Assembly (NCBI GenBank): GCA_021018995.1
Contig: CM037584.1
Coordinates: 44,901,811-44,965,810 of the forward strand
DNA: 64,000 bases
Reading direction: 5' to 3'
Origin: Chloranthus sessilifolius
Taxonomy: Eukaryota; Streptophyta; Magnoliopsida; Chloranthales; Chloranthaceae
Of this stretch, positions 20,690-31,518 are shown one piece after another. The translations under genes were made by a program, and so were the position numbers. The notes under the pieces were generated by a model, which saw only the letters and a list, made by a program, of their open reading frames with translations, was not told the origin of the DNA and made no database searches. Every line of letters begins with the position of its first letter. Positions within the stretch are counted from its first letter, which is position 1.

Positions 20690-22015
20690 GTAAGGATGCG
20701 GAAAATTGCATTTGGGTTCTTTATACATGTAGAAGTGAAAGCAAAAGGAGGGAAGATGTTGAAATATATTTGATGCAGTACGGAATATAAAAATTGATTA
20801 AGGTGGTGGAATCATTCACATCGGGCGGAATTGCTCACGCCAAAGCTAGGGACTCGCTCACCTAGGTTAGGGAATCGCTCACCTAACAATGATGAATCAG
20901 TCACTCTATAATGGAGGCTTCAAGCTCTCAACATAAAAATTCAAATATTCTTCTTTTTTTCTACACTTCTTTGGATATATATTGTGACGACCCGACTTTT
21001 CCCCCTACACTAGCGGGGAAAGGTCGCGCCGTCGGATCACGTAAGGTGATCCTCTGACAAGTGCTTCGTACACAAAGTATTATAATTGCGAAAGCCAGTA
21101 ATAAACTCTGATAAGGAGAAAATATGGCAACAACTGATATCTATAGTAAAACAGAATGAAATATAAAATAGGAACTATGTATAGCTTTTTACTGATGACG
21201 GCTATTCGTCATCTAAACAATGGAAAGAAAACCTATATATGTATAGAACTAAATATCTCATCAAAACATTGTAATGCTGTTTTATACTAGTTTTCTTTCA
21301 AGTATTCTTTTTCTCTCTAACCTATCAAGGAAAGAAGTCCTCTGCAGAATCTTCTTCCTCTTCCTCTTTGTCCTCCTCCTCAGGCTGGTAGGTAGTGTAG
21401 CGACCCGAGGTCTCACAACCTCTTAATTGTAAGATCTTAGACCGTACCTTCGTATCGTGAACCATAGAAACATAATAAGGCGATAAAAGCACCTTAAACA
21501 GCGGAAGATAAAATTTCTTTAAAATATTAATTAATCTAAATAAAACCCATGATAATGTTCTTATTCCAATAACAAGTCCAACATGATTAAAGCTTAAACA
21601 GTTTTGATAAAATACTAACTGATCAATGCCCCATTTATTTAAAATTACTAATAACTAGAAAGGAAAATAGCTAATTAGGCCACGAAGCCATCATCGCCAT
21701 TCAGTCCAGTTTCCTGAGCACCACGTGCCGTCTCATCGCCATAGACCCATACATTGTCCTTGGCAATACCTGTCTCATCTGGTCACCTACATCAACAAGG
21801 GGTGTAAGTATACACTTATATGGACCAGACATGCAATCCATTGAAGTATAAAATATCAGTTATAGCCATATAAACATTTCGGTATATTTCATGTGTGTGT
21901 GCATGTGGCATGCATAATCTCAATAAGCTGAAATGTATTGAACATAAACATATATATCAATAATACATGAATGCATCATTTCTTTTAATTTTATTCTTGT
22001 CATTTAATGCATGTT

Positions 22016-22360
22016 AGACTCCGTCCCGCTCAAGACGTTGGGTCTTAATCATGCTTCTCACTTGTTTAGTTAGACTCCGTCATGTTCAAGACGTTGGGTC
22101 TAATGAATCATATCATTTATTACATGTCAAACTCCGTCTCGCTCAAGACGTTGGGCTTAATCATGCTCATCATACTCTTGTTTAGTTAGACTCCATCTTA
22201 CACAAGACGTTGGGTCTAATATCTTCTTAGACTCCATCATGTACAAGATGTTGGGTCTAATGCTCCTTAATTGTGTTTAGTTAGACTCCATCAAGCACAA
22301 GATGTTGGGTCTAATACCTTCTTAGACTCCATCATGTACAAGATGTTGGGTTTAATGCTC
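22016..22360. repeat. Seven hairpin units TAGACTCC...GGGTCTA in S2
   Basis: Seven units read TTAGACTCCRTC, 7-8 variable bases, then CAAGAYGTTGGGTCTAA. Each unit can fold: TAGAC pairs with GTCTA and RTC pairs with GAY. The variable R/Y pair changes together: GTC with GAC in the first three units, ATC with GAT in the last three. Only the fourth (ATC with GAC) is mismatched. They lie in the expected transcribed part of the LTR. Confidence 0.8.
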
Positions 22361-22589
22361 GTTGATCATGGTTTGGCATTTCATCATATTTTATGTCTTA
22401 GTTGTGCATTATATAGATCATCATGGAACATGTAAAGTACATAAGAGTGACATCATAATATATAAGCATTTAAGTGCATTTAATCATGGTACATGAATAT
22501 TAAAGTGTACACAGTCATGGTGCATAAACATTAACATTTAATGACACTGTTGTGAGAAGAACTTGAATATAGAACTTAATTATTCATAC

Positions 22590-23170
22590 TCAATCTATTG
22601 AATTCATGCTTAGGCTCAATCTATTGATTCTAACTCAATCTATTGAACTCTATTCATGCTCAATGGATTGATTTCTTAATCCATTGACATAAATCCATGC
22701 TCAGGCTCAATCTATTGAGCTTTACTCAATCCATTGAGTTTTGTCTGTTACCATTTAATTTTCATCCTCAATCGATTGACATCCAATCGTCAATCGATTG
22801 ACATAATTATGTGTACTTTTCCAAAGCAATATCATTTATTAGTATTTACTTTAATATTCCTTCTTAATCGATTGACATACAATCCTCAATCGATTGACAT
22901 AATTCTGTGTATTTTTCCAAAATAATATCATTTAATCCTCAATCGATTGACATCCAATCGTCAATCGATTGACATAATTATGTGTACTTTTCCAAAATAA
23001 TATTATTTATTAGTATTTACTTTAATATTCCTCTTCAATCGATTGACATACAATCCTCAATCGATTGACATAATTCTGTGTTATCTTCCAAAATAATATC
23101 ATTTAATATTATCTGCCCCACTGTCCATCCTCAATCGATTGACATACAATCGTCAATCGATTGGCGTGCT
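22590..23170. repeat. TCAATCGATTGA palindrome array in S2
   Basis: At 22764-23165 exact TCAATCGATTGA words occur in pairs 20-22 bp apart (for example 22772 and 22794), and the pairs recur about every 100 bp with the spacer ACATAATTNTGTG. Before this, at 22600-22740, degenerate words of the form CTCAATCTATTGA occur with irregular spacing. The array is 780-1360 bp from the sense LTR start, the same place as in A and S1. Confidence 0.88.
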
Positions 23171-24302
23171 TCTGTGAGCACATATCAAAATGCATCAAAT
23201 CACATGGTGGGATTTCAACCGTCTTCTTTTTAATCTAAGTAATCCACATTAATAATCACTAACCCTAGCATGCATCTCATTTAATCATACCATCATTATT
23301 TATAAAATAAATACACTAATTTACATAAAAATCTATTTAAAAATTCATATTTTAAGTTCAATGGAAAGCATGATTTCTCCATACCTAGATCGATCGTACC
23401 ACCACGATTATATTAAGATCCCAACAATGATGATGATTCTAGAAGGAGGTGAAGGCTGCTTGAGAATATACGCCAACGTCTCGCCGCACTTCCAAAAGAA
23501 GGGTTCTAGGAAGATAGATCTAGAATTTCTTCTCTAAGGTTTCTAGGGTCTCTGACGGCTTTATTCTTAAGAAGAACTCTCAATGAGTTTATAATTTAGG
23601 GTTCTCCGTAAGACGCTTATTTATTATATTTTGGGGATTATCCGGTGTTAAGCTAACAGAACAAGGAAGAGTGTATAGACTTTTACCTCAAAGTTCAAAA
23701 TAGAGGTTTAGAGCACACATAGCAAGGTTTGATCCTTAGACTTCTTATCTAGAACTTAAAGTCTTTAACCAGTAGGCTATTACACAACTTATGTTCATTA
23801 ATGACGAAAATAAATATAAGAGCTTGAAAAACTAAAACATGCATTTTTCGATAAAACGTTTTAAAAAGTCAAGGCATGCGGGGAATACGATATTAAACAC
23901 ATACACATATTTTAGGTGTATCAAAGACATAAAATTCAGATCATGACAGGTAGGATCCCCTTCGTGTTCTAGGTCCCGATCAAGGCCTGCAGCTAAGACA
24001 CGAGGCCGTGAAATGAGCTACCAATAAAGCTTAATAGAAATCTCACATTTAATACTTACAGGTTAACCAGAGATTTCTAGTACTTCAGCATAACTACATC
24101 ATTTAAAACATCTCATTTATAGGTAATGTTAATATCAAATAAACATGTATTTCATTTACATCATCATGCCTAATCAGGAATTATATTTACAGGAAAACAT
24201 GCTTGAACAGGAGTACTATTTACGAAATTAAACTTGAACATAATCTAGAAAGAACCAACGAAATTCAAGAACACACGCATGTACAAGAATCAAGAATATC
24301 AA

Positions 24303-24480
24303 ACTCCCGAGTTAGCGGGATCATTTGTCAAGCTCCCGAGTTAGCGAGATCACTTGTACCGAGACATCAAGCTCTCGAGTTAGCGAGATCACTTGGACCG
24401 AGACATCAAGCTCTCGAATTAGCGAGATCACTTGTGCTTATGAACAAGAAGTCAAGCTCCTGAGTTAGCGGGATCACTTG
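24303..24480. repeat. Hairpin units CTCCCGAGTTAGCGGGATCACTTG in the 3' LTR of B
   Basis: Five units share the loop AGTTAG or AATTAG and the tail ATCACTTG. The stems vary in a paired way: TCCCG with CGGGA (first unit), TCTCG with CGAGA (third and fourth), TCCTG with CGGGA (fifth, G-U type pair). The second unit is mismatched at one base. Confidence 0.8.
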
Positions 24481-24921
24481 AAACAAAACTCAATAACATG
24501 TACGACAATACAAGAATTTTTCAAAGGCGTAAATCGAGTATCCTAGCATAACATGATACAACATGAGACAGGATATAACAAGTTGATAAAATCCCGGAAA
24601 TACTAAATGTGAGGGCATGCAATTTACATATAAATATTTATCATATGAGTTTATCAAGCCTTAAGTATATTTACATCTATCTTGCTTTCAACACTACAAA
24701 TCAAAAGTAACGTGTAAGGGTGCAAGGTAAAATTCCTACCTTGGGTGAACGTTGATGACTTTAACTTATACGACTCCAAGCCATCTCCCTTCACGGTTTC
24801 CTTGTGAATACCTATAATACATATAATTACGTTTTCATATATACATGCCGGCTCACCATCATGTGACTGCCATGTGTCTGAATAATGTACAAAACACTAC
24901 CCATATACACAGACACACAGG

Positions 24922-25005
24922 GTTGCTGCGGCAAGGTACAAAGTTGCTGCGACAAGTCTCTCAGGTAGACTCTTGCCGCAACAAGCCTGATGTTGCCGCG
25001 GCAAG
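24922..25005. repeat. TTGCCGCGGCAA palindromes in the 3' LTR of B
   Basis: Four words of the TTGCCGCGGCAA type start at 24923, 24944, 24973 and 24992; the last is exact and the others have one or two changes. Spacings are 21, 29 and 19 bp. They lie about 920-1000 bp from the sense LTR start. Confidence 0.8.
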
Positions 25006-25924
25006 CCTGACAGCTTTGGCTTACTGCGTATTTTCTTCTCTCTTTTCGGTTTTCGTAATTCTTTGAGCTTTCTACTCTATGCTCTTATGCCTTTCACATT
25101 ATTCTTAGTTTAAAATTTTACAGAGAGTTCATTGGTATCTTTTAATTTGGTGTGCGAGATTTTGGATCTTTGGACATCGAAGATTTCGGCGCCGAACCCT
25201 CGCATACATTATTCACTTATAATTTATGGCAAAGAGACTCATCTAACTTGTGGGTTTCGTTATGGAGTACCTTTTTGGTGGATTCTTGGGTTGCGATGAC
25301 GTCGGAATGGTATAGATGTAGAAATTGTGACGTTGATTTCGAAGATCTTGATAGCAAGGATGTGAGGAATTTCCAAAGATCAGATGGTTGCTTCCTGCAT
25401 ATTCTCCCAGCCGAATCATAGGGTCACCATGTGATCCACTGGTTGCAAGGATTAGTTTGAGATTCTCCCCATAGCGAGAAGTGAGATTGAGAGGTGAAGA
25501 AGGGCTTTTGTCTCTGTGAGGGTTTACTGGTTTTGCATTTTGAAGTGGGAGAGATGAGAGGGATAGCGGGAGGCTTTATTTGCATTTTGCACTTGACGTG
25601 CATGGGGTTTAAATGTGACTCATGCCAACGTGGAGTCAGCTAGCGGATAACATGTTACAAAGCCTTAAAAGGCTTTGTTCCTTTGTAGTGATGCTACACT
25701 AGTTATGGGTGTATGGGCTGGGCCAAGGTTCAGGTGTATATGTGATACAGTTTTAATAAATATATGGGTCAACTTAGTAACTGTACTAGGCCACTAAGGC
25801 CCCAAAATTTATCAGCTGTCCTTATCTAATCCAATCATTTCTTTGTGTCCTGTGATAAGTACAAACCCGAACCTACCCGAGTCTGTACCCGGTATTATCA
25901 GATTAAAGTTTGGCAGCTGATACA

Positions 25925-25937
25925 CCCTACCCTCCTT
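25925..25937 (-). other. Polypurine tract of B
   Basis: The minus strand reads AAGGAGGGTAGGG directly before the 3' LTR. Confidence 0.8.
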
Positions 25938-26053
25938 AAGGAATTTTCATCCTCGAAAATGAATGAACAACTATCGAACAATTAACCAAAGCGTAGTAAA
26001 TATAAACATTTTGGTCGAAAAGAAAGACATGTGTGAAGCAGAAATAATAACAG

Positions 26054-26054
<1 letters not shown>

Positions 26055-26128
<74 letters not shown>
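26055..26128. repeat. (TA)37 microsatellite
   Basis: A pure TA run of 74 bp lies between the polypurine tract and the end of the aORF of B. Length is likely to be unstable or mis-assembled. Confidence 0.95.
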
Positions 26129-26130
<2 letters not shown>

Positions 26131-26206
26131 AGAATAAATAGCATGAAAGATTTAATATGCTAAATAGAATCAAGTCATAACAGATTCACATATATGTCAA
26201 TATACA

Positions 26207-27589
26207 TTATAAAAAACGACTATGTAATGTAAGCAGTGAGAGTGTTGTACTCACCAGGCTGTTGGTTACTTTGGCACCTACCAGCTCAAGATGGGCCGGT
26301 ACCCGTCTGAGCGGCCTCCGGCACCAAGGTGGCTGCGTTGCGAGTGTATGCATCCGTGCCCGACCAACATAAGGGGAGGCGGCTGTCTTAAAGGTATGCT
26401 CCATCAAAATGGTGGTGGCCTCGTCAAGGTAATCAATGCATTGGTGGAGCATGTAGTTATTTCGGTGAAGGTTCTCAAACTGTGGAAGGTTTTGTTGGTG
26501 GTTCTCCATCATTTGACGAGCAAGGTCGGAGAGTGTAAAGGTCTCTCCTTGAGAAGGTATTGGCCCTGGGGTTGCGGTTCTTGGTTGTTGCGGTGTAGCA
26601 TGTGGTGGAATATTTTGTTCAGCATGAACAGGTGGTTGGAGAGTTTGCCAGGGTTTATTAGCAAACTGACACCGTTGATAAATATTCTTCCATTTGGCTG
26701 GGGTAAATAAGCGAATATGATCGGTTTGCTGTTCCTCCCCAGGCGGTATCTGATATGGGTTTGCATTGTTGGTGTCTTTATGACCCTCAAGGAGTCGGGA
26801 GATGATACACGCATAAGGTAGAGAAGTCATAGGGGCGGGAACATTGCTGAGGTGGTGAATGCTTGCGTAATTAATACCCTCCCAGACTAGTTTCGTGGCA
26901 TTGAGCCACCGGTTTTCCGTGGACTGCAAAGAGGGCTTACAAAAGAGCGTGACATCTCTCACGCTCATGTTGCATTGGGTATAGGTTGTGTCTAAACACA
27001 ACATCTAAAAACCACATATCTTGTGATTATTGACTTCTACAAACCCCTAGACCAAGAATAATTTGTCCTCCGATCATTTTAGTGGTGATGTGGGTAAATT
27101 TCACATCTTTGAATTGAGGGTTAGGAGACCTTGACTGGCATCGTATGTCGCACTACAATCCATAGTTTCTGCTATGTCGCGAAGTTCGAAGTGAAATTTA
27201 CGTCCATCGATCTCGGTGTCTAATTCACCGTCGAACTCGACGACTTTTAAATTTTGGTAAAACAACCGTACGAGTTGTGGGTAGAAATGTGGATGTACGG
27301 GTTGAAATAGGGCTTCTAGACCCGCTTGTTTGAAGTAAGTTAAAGACCATGCGGTCAAGTCGGTAGGGGCGAGCAAGGTCTGGTCAAAAAGCCAATCAGG
27401 TTCAATCGCCTTTGCGTTCCACCATGGAACGGGTTCTTCATGATCCATGGGTGGTTCATAATGAGATTGGGAGGTTGATGGGGCTTTGCCTTTGGATTTT
27501 GCCGACGCTTTTGGGCATACGGGCGTAAGTTTGGAAGCGGTGGTCTTCCTAGGAGGCATTTGAATAAACAGTAACAAAATAAATAACAA
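26207..27589 (-). pseudogene. Extra ORF (aORF) of element B
   Basis: The N-terminal part is open over 162 residues (27101-27589, start MPPRKTTASK, like MPPKTRLSSK in A). It has WWNAKAIEPD, DQTLLAP, YPQLVRLFYQNL and IDGRKFHF in the same order as in A. After a break near 27005-27100, a second open part of 265 residues (26207-27004) carries NRWLNATKLVWEGINYA and LPYACIISRLLEG, which match the second half of the A domain. A Pro/Gln-rich region and a C-terminal helical stretch follow. It has the same place and orientation as in A, so it is an ancestral component, now broken. The function is unknown. Confidence 0.8.
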
Positions 27590-27859
27590 AGAGAGGAAAA
27601 ACTAGGGTTTTACCTAAATTTCGTGCCCAATTTCAGAGAATAACGCAGAAAAGGGAATTGGAGAAGGTACGCCAAATGCGATTCTCAAACTCACGAAGAA
27701 TTTGGCGCGAGAATGGTTGAGATTTGAACTAAAAATGGAGTTTGTTCTTCACGGGAGGAAACCTAAAGAGACCCCACGCTGAAAATGATAGGGATTTGGG
27801 GCTTTTTGGCCCCACTTAACTGCTTCTCAATTGCCGCGGCAACCCTTAATGCTTGCCGC

Positions 27860-27981
27860 CAAGGATCAAAATTTCGGGTTTCGTTTCAGTTTTGGAGGGG
27901 ACTGAAACCGAAAATTTGAACCGAAATATCGGCCGATAATATCAATACCATACAAAATTTTGACCGAAATTTTGATCCTTG
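27860..27981. mobile_element. 122-bp hAT-type MITE with 8-bp target duplication
   Basis: Terminal inverted repeats CAAGGATCAAAATTTCGG (18 bp, perfect) enclose 86 bp of AT-rich sequence. The 8-bp duplication cttgccgc is exact (27852-27859 and 27982-27989). Eight-base duplications are typical of the hAT superfamily. It cut one of the TTGCCGCGGCAA palindromes. Confidence 0.9.
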
Positions 27982-28291
27982 CTTGCCGCGACAAACAGCT
28001 TGCGGCGGCCAATTTCGCGCCCAATTGAATAAACAGTAACAAAATAAATAACAGAGGAAAAACTAGGGTTTTACCTAAATTTTGCACCCAATTTCAGAGA
28101 TAACGCAGAAAATGGAGTTGGAGAAGGTACGCCAAATGCGATTCTCAAACTCACGAAGAATTTGGCGCGAGAATGGTTGAGATTTGAACTAAAAATGGAG
28201 TTTGTTCTTCACGGGAGGAAACCCTAAAGAGACCCCACGCTGAAAATGATAGGGATTTGGGGCTTTTTGGCCCCACTTAACTGCTTCTCAG

Positions 28292-28347
28292 TTGCCACGG
28301 CAACCCTTAATGCTTGCCGCGGCAAGCCTGGTCCTTGCCGCGGCAAG
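28292..28347. repeat. TTGCCGCGGCAA palindromes upstream of aORF B
   Basis: Words start at 28292 (one change), 28314 (exact) and 28335 (exact), spaced 22 and 21 bp. The closer copy at 27831 is 242 bp upstream of the aORF start, compared with about 253 bp between array and aORF start in element A. Confidence 0.85.
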
Positions 28348-28764
28348 GCCATCAGGCCTTGGCTTGGTGATATCCATGTAGGTTGTTGGTTTTGGGTCAA
28401 AACATTAACACTTCTCTATGTGTAGCATCTCTATAGATCATCAAAAATTGTTTTTAGAATAAATTGTCTGCTCAGGAGGCTCGAAACATTTTAATTTCTA
28501 CCAAATATATGCCAAAGGTTGCGGAACCAAATCATGTAGTTAACTGTGACGCGCATGTTTGGTTATAGTTTGCCTGTTTTGAGTTGAATGTTTTCATTTA
28601 GTTATATGAGTAAATCATATGTGAATCATGTACAATTGTTTCATACTTATTTCTCGATCGTTAAGACCGCAATTAAACAAATATTTCTATGATAATGCAG
28701 ACAAGAAAATTTATATCAGAAAGTAGTAAATCAGTTGAACTGATGCAATAATTGGCTTACCCTA

Positions 28765-29961
28765 GGTAAACAGTTGGGGATACTGAGCGCAAATGTCAGC
28801 TTCGCATTCCCAAGTAGCTTCATTTGCACCGTGATTACGCCATTGAACCAGGACGAGTGGAATACACTTGGTTCTCAGAATTTGGTCTCGGCGATCCAAT
28901 ATCTAGACTGGTTCTTCAGTTACCGTCAAATCTTCCTGGACGTCGAGTGGTTGATAATCCAACACGTGGGTTGGATCTCTGGTATACTTCCTTAGCATAG
29001 ACACGTGGAAGACGTCGTGTATGCTGGCTAAGTGTGGAGGTAACACAACCCGATATGCAACCTCACCAACTCTACCCAATATTTGAAATGGTCCAATGTA
29101 GCGAGGACTTAACTTGCCTAGTTTCCCAAATCGCATCACACCCTTCGTCGGTGAAATTTTGATAAAGACATGATCACCAATCTATATGATAGATGTTAGA
29201 AGTTCTATAAACGTAATTAGATTCAACATGACAAATATACATATAAGTATTCTAGTTACCTGAAAATCAATACTGGTTCGTTTGAGATCTGCATAACTCT
29301 TCTACCGACTCTGAGCAATTTTCAGCCTCTCATGAATGACTCGTACAACTTCATTCATACTTTCAATCAAATTGGGGCCTAAAATGATACGTTCTCCAGC
29401 CTCTTCCCAGTTGATCGGGGATTTACATCGGCGTCCATATAGTGCTTCGAATGGTGCCATGCCGATGCTTGATTGAAAATTGTTGTTGTATGCGAATTCG
29501 ATTAGGGGTAAGTGCTTATCCCATGATCCTTGGAAATCCAGCATACATGCCTGTAACATGTCTTCTATCGCCCTATTCACCCTCTCCATCTGCCCGTCGG
29601 TCTGAGGATGAAATGCAAAACTAAATTTTAACTTGGAACCCATTCCTTCTTGGAAACTTTGCCAGAATCGTGAGGTATATAACGGATTGCGATCTGACAC
29701 GATACTCACTGGTATTCCATGTAGTCGGACTATCTCTTTTAGGTAGACTTTGGCTAATTTAGAAGCTCTATATCGCGTACTGTAGGGTAAGAAATGTGCT
29801 GATTTGGTGAAATGATCAACGATCACCCAAATCGCATTATAACCCTTCTGCGTACGGGGCAATCCAAGGATAAAATCCATGGAAATGCTTTCCCATTTCT
29901 ACTCTGGGATAGGCAATGGCTGTAACAGGCCGGCAGGATGTTTGTGCTTAACCTTCACTTA
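28765..29961 (-). pseudogene. Integrase core and chromodomain of B
   Basis: An open part (29302-29880) has MDFILGLPRTQKGYNAIWV, SDRNPLYTSRF, and FHPQTDGQMERVN (DDE core). After a 78-bp candidate intron the GKLSPRYIGPFQIL and HDVFHVSMLRKY region follows (28903-29139). A chromodomain-type tail (RTKCIPLVLVQWRNHG, NEATWECEADI) reaches about 28765. One stop interrupts the tail after TEEPV (28900-28902) and another lies near 29305. Confidence 0.88.
29182..29259 (-). other. Candidate 78-bp intron inside the integrase gene of B
   Basis: Minus strand: TTTTCAG|GTAACT at the donor side, CATATAG|ATTGG at the acceptor side, and a CTAAC branch-type word about 15 bp before the acceptor. The insert is AT-rich, has a stop, and falls exactly between the residues that are contiguous in A and D (DFQ and VGDHVF-type motif). 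The length is a multiple of three, so it could also be a small insertion. Confidence 0.5.
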
Positions 29962-31518
29962 TTAGCAGATCAGACATTTGACAATATATTCTGCCACTTC
30001 TCGTTTCAATCCATTCCACCAAAACGTCTTCTTCAAATCCTGATATAATTTTGTGCTACCAGGATGAATAACATAGGCCAACTTATGAGCCTCTTCTAGA
30101 ATTTCGTGGCGCAATGCACTATTATCTGGTACACATACTTGACCTCGATTTACTAAGGACCCATCGTCCTTAATAGAAAAGTCTAGTTGAAGTCCACTGA
30201 GTACTCCCTGTCTAATGGCAATAAGCTCTGCATCATGCATCTGGAGTTCTCGGATCCTATCGAAAAGTGTGGATCGTATCATAATAGTTGCAAGTAAACC
30301 TCCAGTTGAATTCACCACAAGGGTGGCACTGGATGGAACTAATTCATTAAGCAACTTCCATCTCTGTAGTCGTGTCACAAGATGGGATAGCTGAGTAGAT
30401 GACTTCCGACTCAGTGCATCGACAACTACATTGACTTTGCCGGGATGGTATTGGATAGAACAGTCATAGTTCATCAAGAATTCCATCCATCTTCTCTGCC
30501 TCAAATTCAGCTCTTTCTGCGTAAAGAGATACTTGGGACTTTTGTGATCGGTGAAAATTTCGAAGGTTTCACCATAAAGGTTGTGTCTCCAGATTTTTAA
30601 TGCAAAGATGATCGCTGCTAGTTCTAGGTCATGAGTGGGATAGTTCTTCTCGTGATCTTTCAATTGTCGGGAACCATAAGCAATCACACGCTCCCTTTGA
30701 TTCAATACACAACCTAAACCACTATACGGGGCATCGCTGAATACGACAAACCCTCCACTGCCTGATGGTATTGCTAGCACGGGTGCGGAGGTGAGTTTCC
30801 TTTTCAACTCTTGGAAACTCTGCTCACACAACTCATTCCACTCGAATTTGACATTCTTACGGGTGAGCTGCGTGAGTGGTCCAACAAGTTTTGAAAATCC
30901 CTCTACAAAACGTCGGTAATATCCTGCTAAACCCAAAAAACTTCGGATCTTGGTTACGGTTTGTGGCCGCTCCCTTAGCACTACAAACTCTATCTTTGCA
31001 AGGTCTACAGTAATACCAGCTTCGGAGATGATATGGCCCAGAAAGCTGACTTGATTCAACCAGAAGTCACATTTACTGAATTTGGCATACAACTGAGAAT
31101 CTCTCAATGTCTGCAAAGCCAGGCGCAGATGATCTTCATGTTCCGCTTTCGCTTTTGAGTAAATAAGAATATCGTTTATGAAAACTATGATACACTGATC
31201 TAAGTAGGGCTTGAATACCTGATTCATCAAGTCCATAAATGATGCAGGCGCATTAGTCAACCTGAAGGGCATGACGAGAAATTCGTAGTGACCATATCGT
31301 GTCCGGAAAGCTGTCTTCGAAATATCTTTAGTTTTCACCTTCATCTGGTGATACCCAGATCGTAGGTCAATTTTCGAAAAGAACCGTTCTCCTTGTAACT
31401 GATCAAAGAGATCATCGATTCTGGGGAGCGGGTAACGATTCTTGATCGTCAGCTTATTTAATTGGCGATAGTCGATGTAAAGGTGCATCGAACCATCTTT
31501 CTTCTTCACAAATAACAC
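29962..31518 (-). CDS. Reverse transcriptase, RNase H and integrase zinc module of B
   Basis: This is the longest ORF in the window, 518 residues. RT motifs: [56 protein letters not shown] and the catalytic box, which reads [10 protein letters not shown] where FVDD/FIDD is usual, so one catalytic Asp is Asn. RNase [46 protein letters not shown]. The end carries the integrase zinc module ([28 protein letters not shown]). The start is only the first Met after a frameshift; the real frame continues from protease. Confidence 0.9.
   Translation of the reverse strand: MLFVKKKDGSMHLYIDYRQLNKLTIKNRYPLPRIDDLFDQLQGERFFSKIDLRSGYHQMKVKTKDISKTAFRTRYGHYEFLVMPFRLTNAPASFMDLMNQVFKPYLDQCIIVFINDILIYSKAKAEHEDHLRLALQTLRDSQLYAKFSKCDFWLNQVSFLGHIISEAGITVDLAKIEFVVLRERPQTVTKIRSFLGLAGYYRRFVEGFSKLVGPLTQLTRKNVKFEWNELCEQSFQELKRKLTSAPVLAIPSGSGGFVVFSDAPYSGLGCVLNQRERVIAYGSRQLKDHEKNYPTHDLELAAIIFALKIWRHNLYGETFEIFTDHKSPKYLFTQKELNLRQRRWMEFLMNYDCSIQYHPGKVNVVVDALSRKSSTQLSHLVTRLQRWKLLNELVPSSATLVVNSTGGLLATIMIRSTLFDRIRELQMHDAELIAIRQGVLSGLQLDFSIKDDGSLVNRGQVCVPDNSALRHEILEEAHKLAYVIHPGSTKLYQDLKKTFWWNGLKREVAEYIVKCLIC

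Larger units (their letters stand above)
21396..23948 (-). mobile_element. Solo LTR S2, nested in the LTR of B
   Basis: This 2553-bp segment begins TGTAGCGACCC and ends ATCATGACA on the plus strand. The exact duplication ggtag lies at 21391-21395 and 23949-23953. The undisturbed site is seen in the other LTR of B near 34330 (ggtaggtaggatcc). By analogy with A and B, whose antisense LTR strand starts with TGTGAC(A/G)(G/A)CCCG, it reads on the minus strand. A TATA-like stretch (minus TATAATAAATAAG) lies near 23615-23630. Confidence 0.9.
20983..25924 (-). repeat. 3' LTR of B, split by S2
   Basis: The LTR parts are 20983-21395 and 23954-25924 (with one copy of the ggtag duplication). Together they make 2.38 kb and match 33927-36260. 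A 10-bp inverted repeat with a 2-bp gap (ACAAAGCCTT) lies at 25657-25678 in the U3 part. Hairpin units (24303-24480) and TTGCCGCGGCAA palindromes (24922-25004) follow in sense direction. Confidence 0.93.
27565..28380 (-). repeat. Duplicated leader of aORF B
   Basis: The segment at about 27565-27859 is repeated almost exactly at about 28030-28320 (period about 470 bp, including the MITE). It holds the words CTAGGGTTTTACCT, also present in the aORF leader of A near 5682, and a GGGGC/GCCCC hairpin. TTGCCGCGGCAA words occur at 27831-27842, at the MITE insertion site, and at 28292, 28314 and 28335. Confidence 0.85.

Noticed and set aside
20412..20693. 93-residue ORF in the transporter gene
   Set aside because: Reads through exon 6, intron and exon 7 in a wrong frame; the spliced exons match the family instead.
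25152..25421. 89-residue ORF present in both LTRs of B (also 35507-35758)
   Set aside because: Shared only because LTRs are copies of each other; antisense to the element and without known motifs.
26055..26128. TA run as a structured origin or MITE
   Set aside because: Pure dinucleotide repeat without inverted ends; simple microsatellite.
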